NCBI RefSeq assembly: GCF_001512285.1
Contig: NZ_LNUV01000003.1
Span: 940,686-1,004,685, forward strand
Direction of reading: 5' to 3'
DNA: 64,000 nucleotides
Origin: Arthrobacter sp. EpRS71
GTDB taxonomy: Bacteria > Actinomycetota > Actinomycetes > Actinomycetales > Micrococcaceae
The notes beneath the pieces are model-generated. The model made no database searches, had not been told where the DNA came from, and worked only from the letters and a program-made list of their open reading frames with translations. Numbering within the stretch: the stretch's first letter is position 1; every line of letters begins with the position of its first letter. Position numbers and translations under genes: made by a program. Shown here in pieces: positions 45,342 through 53,043 of the stretch.

Positions 45342-46192
45342 TTCTGGTCCTGACGTTCGTAGGGAATCTTTTCGCCGGCTTCAATGGCCACCGGAAGCCG
45401 GTTTTCGGCGGGCGGCAACGGGCAGGTGGCGAGGTCTGTGTAGGCGCATGGCAGGTTCACGGCCCGGTTGAAGTCGAGCTGGACTGAGCCATCGGCGGCG
45501 GGGACCACGGACAGTGAGCGGTTGGCTGGGTAGGTGGTCTTGCCGGAGGTCTGGTCGGTGAACAGCACGGACAACGAGCCCGGCGCGTGGCCGTTGAACG
45601 CCGTCAGCGCCAGTTCCTCGCCGGCGAGCTTGAAGCGGATTTCGCCCGGCGCTTTGTACACGTGCTGGATACCCTCGACGGCGGCACCCACCGTGGTGGG
45701 ACGCGGCGCCTCAAAGGGCACGAACGTACCCGCCACGGCAAACGCCGCGTTGGGTGTGTAGGCGGGCGTCCCCTGATATTCCTGCAGGAGGGCGTTGGAC
45801 GGGTTCCGCGGGCGCACAATGTACTCGCCGCCGCGCTTGGCAACCTCAATCACGGTGTCGCCGGAGACCAGGTTGATCCCGCCGCGTTCCTCAATGGGAC
45901 CGAATTCCAGCGGCTCTCCGGCGTTGAGTTCCACTCCGTCCTGCTGCAGGCTCTCGCCAGGCTCCAGCACAACGCGTACGACGTCGTCCTCCGCGCTCCA
46001 GGTGCCCGGCGCGCCTTCCAGCCGGGTTGCGTCGCTGCTGAGCCAGTGAAGGTGGGACACGGCGAGGAAGCCATGCGGGTGGGCACGGTGCCGCTCGTGG
46101 GCGTCGTGCCACTCCTGCCATTCCTGGTCAAAGGCTTCGAATGCTGTTTCAGTGTGCGTTGTAGTTTCAGTGTGCGTAGACAAGAGCGTCAT
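45338..46192 (-). CDS. DUF1684-domain protein
   Basis: The 284-residue protein contains the DUF1684 fold: an N-terminal LAVSHLHWLSSDATRLEG segment, beta-rich mid-region, and the family end LDFNRAVNLPCAYTDLATCP, LPPAENRLPVAIEAGEK. No signal peptide is seen. I place the start at ATG 46192, overlapping the end of the LLM gene upstream by 26 bases. It sits between LLM monooxygenases in the operon, so a role in processing or binding their products is inferred; no biochemical role of the family is known to me. Confidence 0.85.
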   Translation of the reverse strand: MTLLSTHTETTTHTETAFEAFDQEWQEWHDAHERHRAHPHGFLAVSHLHWLSSDATRLEGAPGTWSAEDDVVRVVLEPGESLQQDGVELNAGEPLEFGPIEERGGINLVSGDTVIEVAKRGGEYIVRPRNPSNALLQEYQGTPAYTPNAAFAVAGTFVPFEAPRPTTVGAAVEGIQHVYKAPGEIRFKLAGEELALTAFNGHAPGSLSVLFTDQTSGKTTYPANRSLSVVPAADGSVQLDFNRAVNLPCAYTDLATCPLPPAENRLPVAIEAGEKIPYERQDQK

Positions 46193-47333
46193 CCGTCCTG
46201 TTGAAGGCATGGTCTGCTGCAACGGTTGCTGCTGCGTCCGGCTCGGTGGCGCCGGCGAACTCCGGGCGGCCCGCGAAAGGATCCCCGGCTTCCCAGAGTG
46301 TGGTGGGCGCCGAAGCCCGGACGGCCGGGATGACCTCCAACGCGAAGCGTTCCAGGATCTCCAACTGCTGTTCGAAGGGCAGCGTGGTGGGCAAGGAAAT
46401 GGACTGAAGATCGTGGCTGTACAGGGAGTGGTAGCTGAGAATCTTGTCAATCACCTGCTCCGGGCTGCCCACCAACGCCGGCCCCTCGGCTACGGCGTGC
46501 TGGATATCCCGGAACGGCGAGTTGTTGCCGGGGACGTTGCGGTTGGCGGTCAATCCCTCGTACACCGGGCCGTACTGACGGATGGCTTCCTGCGTGGTGT
46601 CCGCGATGAACACACCGCCAGCACCACTTCCCGAGCCCAGGTACTGGTGCCGTGGATCGTGCCCGTGGCGTTCGTACTCTTCGCGGTAGTGGTCGATCAG
46701 GACCTTGTAGTTCTCACGGGGCTGGATGGCGTTGGCCGTGAACAGCGGGTCACCCCACTTGGCTGCGAGCGCAGCGGATGTCAGGGTTGTAGCCGAGCCG
46801 TGCCAAATCCGGGGCGACCCCGCAAAGGGGCGTGGCGTCGTCGTCGTTGGTTCGGTCAGGGCGGGCCGGAAGCGACCGGACCAGGTGACGCTTTCCTTGC
46901 GCCACAGCGTCCGCAGCAACACGTACTTTTCGGCCAGGAGCTCCCATTGATCGTCCAAGGACAGGCCGAACAACGGGTACTGCAGGACCTCGTTGCCCTT
47001 GCCGATCACCAGTTCCAGGCGGCCCCGGCTCAATTGGTCGATGGTGGCGTAGTCCTCGGCCACGCGAACCGGATCCAGCACGGAGAGCACAGTTACCCCG
47101 GTCTGGAGGCGGATGCGGCTGGTGACGGCCGCGATCGCGGCGAGGACCGTCGTCGGGGATGACGAGACGAACTCGCCGGCGTGACGCTCGCCCACGGAGA
47201 AGCTGTCAAAACCGAGTTCCTCGGCCCGCTTCGCCGTTTCCACCACCTGGTTCAGCCGGTCAGCGGTGGAGACGATCTCCCCCGTCACCGGGTTCTTCAG
47301 GTGGGGAATGATGTCCAGGACCTGGAACTTCAT
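46167..47333 (-). CDS. LLM-class flavin-dependent monooxygenase
   Basis: The 388-residue monooxygenase has EELGFDSFSVGERHAGEFVS, VLDPVRVAEDYATIDQLSRG and LVGSPEQVIDKI, typical of full-length luciferase-like enzymes. A HGSATTLTSAALAAKWGDPL segment is characteristic of a subgroup found beside ABC importers. Its start overlaps the lipoprotein gene stop by four bases, linking import to oxidation in one transcript. Flavin partner unknown. Confidence 0.87.
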   Translation of the reverse strand: MKFQVLDIIPHLKNPVTGEIVSTADRLNQVVETAKRAEELGFDSFSVGERHAGEFVSSSPTTVLAAIAAVTSRIRLQTGVTVLSVLDPVRVAEDYATIDQLSRGRLELVIGKGNEVLQYPLFGLSLDDQWELLAEKYVLLRTLWRKESVTWSGRFRPALTEPTTTTPRPFAGSPRIWHGSATTLTSAALAAKWGDPLFTANAIQPRENYKVLIDHYREEYERHGHDPRHQYLGSGSGAGGVFIADTTQEAIRQYGPVYEGLTANRNVPGNNSPFRDIQHAVAEGPALVGSPEQVIDKILSYHSLYSHDLQSISLPTTLPFEQQLEILERFALEVIPAVRASAPTTLWEAGDPFAGRPEFAGATEPDAAATVAADHAFNRTDDALVYAH

Positions 47334-48334
47334 TTGGTGGTCCCGGCCGGCGCAACAAAGGTGGCTTCAGTGACCGTCTTGGACTCCGGGATGGCTTCCT
47401 CGGAGAGGCCCCAGCGCTCCAGGACCTTGCCGTAGGAGCCGTCCTTGATGGTGGAGTTCAAGGCGTCGGTGATGGCCGGCGCCAGACCGTTGCCCTTGAG
47501 GGTGGTGGCGGCAACGAGCGTTTCTGCGGGCCAGCCTGCGTTGACCTTGCCCACTACCTTCAAGTCATCGCGGGTGTTTTCTCGGTACGTCACTGACGGG
47601 TACGGGGCAATGTTGAGGTCGGTGCGGCCGGAGGAGAGCGCCAGGATGGTGTCGGCGTCCGAGGAGTAGTACTGCAGTGTGGCCGGCGCCTTGCCCTTGG
47701 CTTCGAGTTCCTGGTTCCACGCAAGCAGGATCTTTTCCTGGTTGGTGCCGGAGCCAACAGAGATCTTCAGGCCGGAAATGTCATCCGAGCCCTTGATGTC
47801 GTATGTGGAGCTCTTTTTCGCTTCAAAGCCCATGTACGCCGCACGGTAGGTGGAGAAGTCGAACAGCTTCACGCGCGCTGCGTTGATGCCCACGTTGGAG
47901 AAGACGGCCTCGAAGTCGCCGGACTGGGTCTTGAGCGGCCAGTTCTCCCAGGACGTCACCTGTAGGTCAAGTTCCAGGCCGAGCTTGTCTGCAACGAGCT
48001 GGGCGATGTCCACCTCTACGCCGATCGGAGTCTTGTCGTCCGTGGCGTGGAAGGACAGCGGAATGGAACCCGCGGTGGTGGCTACGGTCAGCTTGCCGTC
48101 CTTGGCGATGGCCGCAGGAACAGTGGCGGCTGCGGCTGCGTCTTTCTCGCCCCGGATCCGGTTCTGGTCCACGGACGTGTTGTAGACAATCCCGTTCCTG
48201 GCAGCTTCGGACTCCGGCTGGGCTGCCGACGCTCCAGGATCGGAGCACCCGGCCAGCACGGGAAGCACGACGGCGGGAAGGACAGCGAGTGCCAGGATCT
48301 TGCGTTTCGTGGTGAAGCTGGTAGTGCGAAGCAT
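47330..48334 (-). CDS. ABC transporter solute-binding lipoprotein
   Basis: The 334-residue family 3 substrate-binding protein has the lipobox LAGC (Cys30), then GKLTVATTAGSIPLSFHATD, GVEVDIAQLVADKLGLELDL and KISVGSGTNQEKILLAW. It is the extracytoplasmic receptor of the importer encoded just upstream. It is a paralogue of the orphan lipoprotein at 38856-39845, sharing VGSGTNQE and DGSY-KvLeRWGLS-EAIP blocks. It overlaps the next LLM gene by four bases. Confidence 0.9.
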   Translation of the reverse strand: MLRTTSFTTKRKILALAVLPAVVLPVLAGCSDPGASAAQPESEAARNGIVYNTSVDQNRIRGEKDAAAAATVPAAIAKDGKLTVATTAGSIPLSFHATDDKTPIGVEVDIAQLVADKLGLELDLQVTSWENWPLKTQSGDFEAVFSNVGINAARVKLFDFSTYRAAYMGFEAKKSSTYDIKGSDDISGLKISVGSGTNQEKILLAWNQELEAKGKAPATLQYYSSDADTILALSSGRTDLNIAPYPSVTYRENTRDDLKVVGKVNAGWPAETLVAATTLKGNGLAPAITDALNSTIKDGSYGKVLERWGLSEEAIPESKTVTEATFVAPAGTTK

Positions 48335-48343
48335 GGGGATGTC

Positions 48344-49255
48344 CTAGATGTTGAAAGCTGGTTCGATGACTTTGGAGAAGAAGCTGCGGGTACGTTCCTC
48401 GCGGGGGTTGGCGAAGATGTCCTGAGGAGTGCCGGACTCCACAATCTGGCCCTGGTCCATGAACACCACGGTGTCCGCGACGTCCCGGGCAAAACCCATC
48501 TCGTGCGTCACCACAATCAGGGTGGTGCCGGACTTGGCCAGTTCACGGATGACGTCCAGGACCTCGTTCACGAGTTCCGGGTCCAGTGCCGATGTTGGCT
48601 CGTCGAACAGGAGAATCTTGGGATCCAGTGCCAGCGCCCGTGCAATCGCAACGCGCTGCTGTTGGCCACCGGAAAGCTGGCGCGGGTAGGCATCGGCGCG
48701 ATCCTTCAGGCCCACCCTGTCCAGGAGTTCCAGGCCACGCTTCCGGGCCTCGGCCTTGGACCGTTTCTGGGCCACGATGGGCGCCTCGATCACGTTCTCC
48801 AGGGCGGTGAGGTGAGGGAACAGGTTGAAGCTCTGAAACACCATGCCAATGTGGGTGCGTTGCTTGAGGATGTCCTTTTCACGCAGCTCGTGAAGCTTGT
48901 TGCCGCGGACCTCGTAGCCCACCAGTTCGCCGTCGATGGTGATGTACCCGCCGTCAACCTTTTCCAGGTGGTTGATGGTGCGCAACAGGGTGGACTTGCC
49001 GGAGCCGGACGGGCCAACAATGACGGCCACGCCACCCGGCGGCACGGACAAGGAAACACCCTTGAGGACCTCGGTGGTGCCAAAGGACTTCCGGACATTC
49101 GTGATGTCCACCTGACCGCGGGTTGCCGGCCGGTTCACTGAGGCGGGCTGGGCCGTCGTCGTGTTGGCAGGAGAAGCGGCCGAAGCGGGGGCTTGCTTTT
49201 CCTCTGCGACCTTGGCGGCCGCGGCGGAATCTTTGCGTGCAGCGATAATGCTCAT
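48344..49255 (-). CDS. Polar amino-acid-type ABC transporter ATP-binding protein
   Basis: The 303-residue ATPase has Walker [10 protein letters not shown] (81-89), signature LSGGQQQR and Walker [13 protein letters not shown], in the GlnQ/HisP family. An N-terminal Ala-rich extension of about 45 residues is unusual for the family and is low-complexity. The start overlaps the permease stop (ATGA at 49252-49255). It drives import together with the adjacent permease and lipoprotein. Confidence 0.93.
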   Translation of the reverse strand: MSIIAARKDSAAAAKVAEEKQAPASAASPANTTTAQPASVNRPATRGQVDITNVRKSFGTTEVLKGVSLSVPPGGVAVIVGPSGSGKSTLLRTINHLEKVDGGYITIDGELVGYEVRGNKLHELREKDILKQRTHIGMVFQSFNLFPHLTALENVIEAPIVAQKRSKAEARKRGLELLDRVGLKDRADAYPRQLSGGQQQRVAIARALALDPKILLFDEPTSALDPELVNEVLDVIRELAKSGTTLIVVTHEMGFARDVADTVVFMDQGQIVESGTPQDIFANPREERTRSFFSKVIEPAFNI

Positions 49256-50217
49256 CGGGCGTCCTTCGTGGGAGAGGCAGCAACGTGGGTGGTGAAGAAC
49301 TTCCGGGCCCTCTGCAACGGCGTGAGCGGCAGGGTCCGCAGGGCGCCCTTGGAGAAGTGGCGCTCAATGTAGTACTGGAAAATGCTCAGCACTGAGGTGA
49401 TCACCACGTACCAGAGCGTGGCCACGAGCAGCAGGGGAAGCACTTGCTGGGTCCGGTTGTAGATGACCTGGACCGTGTAGAACAGTTCGGAGTAGGCCAG
49501 GACGTAAACAATCGAGGTGCCCTTGACCAGGCCGATGATCTCGTTGAAAGCGTTGGGCAGGATGGCGCGCATGGCTTGCGGCAGCACAATCCTGGTGGAT
49601 CGCTTCCATGCGGGGATGCCCAACGCGGAGGCGGCCTCGAGCTGGCCCTGGTCCACGGAGAGAATACCGCCGCGGATGATCTCGGCAGAGTAGGCGGCCT
49701 GGTTCAGCGTGAGCCCCAGCACCGCAGCAGCGAACTGGCTGATGAGCGTGGTGGTTTGTGCTTCGAAAAAGCGGACGTCCGTGAAGGGGATGCCCAGGCT
49801 GATCTTTTCGTAGAGGTAGCCCAGGTTGTACCAGAGCAGGAGCTGGACCAGCAGCGGGGTGGAGCGGAAGATCCAGGAGAACGTCCAGGACACCGAGACC
49901 AACAGCGGAGAAGAGGACAGACGCATGAGGGCCAGGATGAATCCGAGGACGAAACCGAGGACACCTGAAATGGCCGTGAGCTTGAGGGTCTCGATCAGTC
50001 CGTTGACTACCGACTGAGCGGTGAACCATTCGGCCACCACGCCCCACTCCCAGCGCGGGTTGGTGACCAGCGACCACGCTATGGCTGCGACGCCGGCGGC
50101 TACCAGAACGGTTCCCACCCAACGCCAGGGCTGCCGGGCCGGAACCACCTTGTACTCGGAGTAGTTCGGGGTGGGCGGTGCAGTTTCCGCCGTGGCAGGC
50201 GGTGCGATTGCACTCAT
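49252..50217 (-). CDS. Polar amino-acid-type ABC transporter permease
   Basis: The 321-residue membrane protein has an N-terminal hydrophobic segment, then the HisM/GlnP core with [40 protein letters not shown] and the EAA loop [26 protein letters not shown] 50217 follows GAGGTGGCGC. It is the first gene of the LLM operon. Confidence 0.92.
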   Translation of the reverse strand: MSAIAPPATAETAPPTPNYSEYKVVPARQPWRWVGTVLVAAGVAAIAWSLVTNPRWEWGVVAEWFTAQSVVNGLIETLKLTAISGVLGFVLGFILALMRLSSSPLLVSVSWTFSWIFRSTPLLVQLLLWYNLGYLYEKISLGIPFTDVRFFEAQTTTLISQFAAAVLGLTLNQAAYSAEIIRGGILSVDQGQLEAASALGIPAWKRSTRIVLPQAMRAILPNAFNEIIGLVKGTSIVYVLAYSELFYTVQVIYNRTQQVLPLLLVATLWYVVITSVLSIFQYYIERHFSKGALRTLPLTPLQRARKFFTTHVAASPTKDAR

Positions 50218-50262
50218 GCGCCACCTCATTTCAGATCGGTTGTTGTCTATCGGATGGCTGCC

Positions 50263-50292
50263 AATCTAGGGCCGCGCGAAACCCGGCAGCAA
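50263..50292 (-). promoter_or_regulatory. Promoter of the ABC-LLM operon
   Basis: On the minus strand, TTGCTG (50287-50292) and TAGATT (50263-50268) are separated by 18 bp. The surrounding CCCTAGATTGG is repeated at the divergent promoter, supporting the assignment. Confidence 0.55.
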
Positions 50293-50424
50293 GGCGGGAA
50301 TTTGCACTTCTTCACTGGACTTCGCGCGGCTTCTCGGGAGTACGCACGGCGTCACAGTCTTGGTCACGGGGCGCCTTATGAGTCGGGATTTTGCGCTCGT
50401 TAACGCTGCGTGACGTGTGGTGAA

Positions 50425-50439
50425 CGGCGGTTACCGCCG
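50425..50439. promoter_or_regulatory. Palindrome between the divergent operons
   Basis: CGGCGGT-T-ACCGCCG is a perfect 7-bp inverted repeat centred just upstream of the plus-strand promoter. It may be an operator for a regulator encoded elsewhere, as no regulator gene is adjacent. Confidence 0.45.
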
Positions 50440-50441
50440 CC

Positions 50442-50471
50442 TCGACCGGCATGGCTCAACGTCCCTAGATT
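50442..50471 (+). promoter_or_regulatory. Promoter of the FAD/NAD(P)-binding gene
   Basis: TCGACC (50442-50447) and TAGATT (50466-50471), 18 bp apart, mirror the spacing and -10 box of the divergent promoter. Confidence 0.5.
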
Positions 50472-50505
50472 GGGCATCACCAACCACTGTTTTTCAGGAG
50501 ATCCC

Positions 50506-52464
50506 ATGCCGTCACGAGTACCTGCCATCGCCTTCATCGGCGGCGGCCCGCGCACGGCCGGCGTCCTTGAACGGCTTGCAGCCAACCGACCCGAACTTTT
50601 CGGCGGCCCCCTGCACATCCATGTCATCGAACCCCATGAACCCGGTTCCGGGAGGATCTGGCGCTATGACCAGGATCCCGGGCTGCTGCTGAACTCCACG
50701 GCCGCGGACGTCACCATGTTCACCGATGCTTCCGTGGCCTGCGATGGGCCCGCTGCTGACGGACCCGGACTGTCCACGTGGGCGGCCGGAGTCCTGGATG
50801 GCAGTATCCGCGACGTCCCGGCGTTGGACCCGCACCTTCTGGACCAACTCCGCGCGCTGACACCATCGTCCTTTCCCACCCGGCAACTGCAGAGTAAGTA
50901 CCTCGAGTGGTTCTTCCGCCGGGCCGTGAGCAATCTTGGCCCCGAGGTCACGGTGACCGTTCACCGCGACACAGCCACCGGCGTCGAGCGTTCTCCCGCG
51001 GACAGCGGCGCGGCGTCAACAGCAGAGCACCACGACGATGCGCACCGCGTGCGGCTGGCCTCCGGCGCCGACGTGGTTGCCGACGTCGTGGTGTACGCGC
51101 TGGGCCACACCGATTCGGTGACTGATCCCGAATCGGCGCGTCACAGTGAATTCGCTGCCCGGCACGGCGGGTTCCATGCGCCGCCGTCGTACACCACTGA
51201 TGTGGACTACTCCGGGATTGAAGCAGGGCAGGACGTGATTGTCTCCGGCATGGGGCTCGCCTTCGTGGACCTGCTGGTGCTGTTGTTTGAGGGCCGTGGC
51301 GGCCGCTTTGACGAAAGGCCCGACGGCGAACTGGACTATGTGCCCTCCGGCGCCGAGCCGCGGGTCTGGGCCGGTTCACGGCGCGGTGTGCCGTACCATT
51401 CCAAGATCTCCTCGGCTCTGCGGGGTGAAGCGGTGGCCCGTCCGCGATACTTCACGTCCTCCGCCATTGACGCTCTGTTGGCCACGCACCAGGAACTCGA
51501 TTTCCGCACACACCTGTGGCCGCTGATCGCCAAAGACGCCGGCTACGCTTACTACCGCGAGCTGTTCACCGGCTACCCGTCGTGGGTGTTGGGGACGTGG
51601 GCAAGCTTTGAGGCGCGACTGGATGCCGTTGACTGGTACAGCGCTGCCCGGGAAGAACTGGCGGCCTACTCCATACCGGATCCTGCGTTGCGCCTGGACC
51701 TCGAAAAACTGGACCACCCCCTGAGCGGCTGCGCTTTCGCCGACCATGAAACGGTCCAGCGCTCCGTGGCCGCCTACATCCAGAACGACCTGAACCTGCG
51801 GACCAGCCCGGACCATTCCGAAACCCTCGCCCTGTTCACGGCGTTGTTGTACGTGTACATGGACTTGGGGCGTTTGGTCCCGCAAGACCGGCTCAATGCA
51901 CGTTCTCAACAGACCATTCACGGTTGGTGGCACGGCTTCTTCAGCTTCGTGGACTCGGGGCCGCCAGCGCACCGGCTCCGCGAAATGCTCGCACTGCACA
52001 GGGCCGGGCTCCTGAAGTTCCTTGGCCCTGGCATGTGGGTCCGCGCCGACGACTCCATGGGGAGGTTCGTTGCCGGGACGTTCCAATCGCCCGTGGTGGT
52101 GGATGCGTCCGCGTACATTGAGGCCCGGTTGCCTTCCGCGTCCGTGGAACGCTCAGCGAACCCCGCCCTGGCTGACCTGCACCACGCCGGATGGGGCACC
52201 GAACAACGGCTCCTCACTTCGGAGGGCGCCCACTCCACCGGCAAACTCCTGGTGTCCGGGAATCACGAGGTCCTGTCCCCTGTTGCTATTCCTCAGAAGG
52301 GGTTGTTCGCGGTGGGACCGTGGACGTCCGGTTGGGGCGCGGGGGCGTTTGCCCGTCCCAACACCAACGCGGCACCGTTCAGGGAAAACGACGCCCTGGC
52401 ACGCCGCATCCTCTCCACAGTTGCCGCCACCCACCCAACTGAGTCGCAGTTGACGTCGTTATGA
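50506..52464 (+). CDS. FAD/NAD(P)-binding protein (pfam13454-type)
   Basis: The 652-residue protein has the N-terminal dinucleotide motif IAFIGGGPRTAGVLERL, then GSGRIWRYDQDPGLLLNSTA and VVVYALGHTDSVTD, matching the FAD-NAD(P)-binding family with few characterised members. AGGAG lies shortly before ATG 50506. It is divergent from the LLM operon and may act in the same pathway, perhaps as an N- or C-hydroxylating flavoenzyme. Its last 11 residues (from THPTESQ) and stop are encoded inside a dispersed palindromic repeat, so the natural C terminus may have been altered. Confidence 0.8.
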   Translation: MPSRVPAIAFIGGGPRTAGVLERLAANRPELFGGPLHIHVIEPHEPGSGRIWRYDQDPGLLLNSTAADVTMFTDASVACDGPAADGPGLSTWAAGVLDGSIRDVPALDPHLLDQLRALTPSSFPTRQLQSKYLEWFFRRAVSNLGPEVTVTVHRDTATGVERSPADSGAASTAEHHDDAHRVRLASGADVVADVVVYALGHTDSVTDPESARHSEFAARHGGFHAPPSYTTDVDYSGIEAGQDVIVSGMGLAFVDLLVLLFEGRGGRFDERPDGELDYVPSGAEPRVWAGSRRGVPYHSKISSALRGEAVARPRYFTSSAIDALLATHQELDFRTHLWPLIAKDAGYAYYRELFTGYPSWVLGTWASFEARLDAVDWYSAAREELAAYSIPDPALRLDLEKLDHPLSGCAFADHETVQRSVAAYIQNDLNLRTSPDHSETLALFTALLYVYMDLGRLVPQDRLNARSQQTIHGWWHGFFSFVDSGPPAHRLREMLALHRAGLLKFLGPGMWVRADDSMGRFVAGTFQSPVVVDASAYIEARLPSASVERSANPALADLHHAGWGTEQRLLTSEGAHSTGKLLVSGNHEVLSPVAIPQKGLFAVGPWTSGWGAGAFARPNTNAAPFRENDALARRILSTVAATHPTESQLTSL

Positions 52465-52499
52465 GCCCTCAGAACGACCTGAACTGCTACCTACTTGGG
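52433..52499. repeat. Dispersed palindromic repeat, copy 5
   Basis: The left arm is degraded (CAGTTGACGTCG), but the right arm (GAACGACCTGAACTG, then CTACCTACTTGGG) is intact. It overlaps the 3' end of the FAD/NAD(P)-binding gene and lies before a co-directional GNAT gene. Confidence 0.82.
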
Positions 52500-52521
52500 A
52501 TCCACCGACGAAAGGCCTGAC

Positions 52522-53040
52522 ATGACCACCACGCCAACCCTGCCGACGTCGGACCTGACCGTCCTCAGCCTGCCCATGCGCGATCCCCGCGTTCGTCCGC
52601 TCCTGGACGAGCTCGCCGTCGAATACGAAACCCGCTACGGCAACCTGTTCGGCACCGGCGGCGCAGCCGAAGAACTGAACAGGTACCCGGCCGAGGAATT
52701 CGAAGCCCCGCACGGCGCCCTGATCATCATCCAGGAGAACGGCGAGTCAGTAGCTGGCGGCGCGTTCCGGCGCTACGACCAGCACACCGCGGAACTGAAG
52801 CGGATCTGGACGCATTCGGCCCACCGCCGCCGCGGTCTGGCACGGCTGGTGCTCACAGAACTGGAGAATGAAGCTCGACGCCGGGGCTACCGGAAGCTGT
52901 ACCTCACCACCGGGCCGCGCCAGCCTGAGGCCAAAAACCTCTACCTCGCCACGGGCTACAAAGCGCTGTTCGATCTCGCCGCGGACCCGGAAGACATCAA
53001 GCATTTGGCCTTCAGCAAGGATCTTGCCGTGCAGAGCTAA
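52522..53040 (+). CDS. GNAT-family N-acetyltransferase
   Basis: The 172-residue acetyltransferase has KRIWTHSAHRRRGLARLVLT (R-x-x-G-x-A acetyl-CoA loop) and LYLTTGPRQPEAKNLYLATG near the C terminus. AAAGG precedes ATG 52522. It starts 57 bases after the FAD gene stop. Substrate unknown. Confidence 0.83.
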   Translation: MTTTPTLPTSDLTVLSLPMRDPRVRPLLDELAVEYETRYGNLFGTGGAAEELNRYPAEEFEAPHGALIIIQENGESVAGGAFRRYDQHTAELKRIWTHSAHRRRGLARLVLTELENEARRRGYRKLYLTTGPRQPEAKNLYLATGYKALFDLAADPEDIKHLAFSKDLAVQS

Positions 53041-53043
53041 GCT

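Noticed and set aside
16817..52499. The palindromic repeats as a CRISPR array
   Set aside because: Copies are single, kilobases apart, and have no spacers or cas genes.
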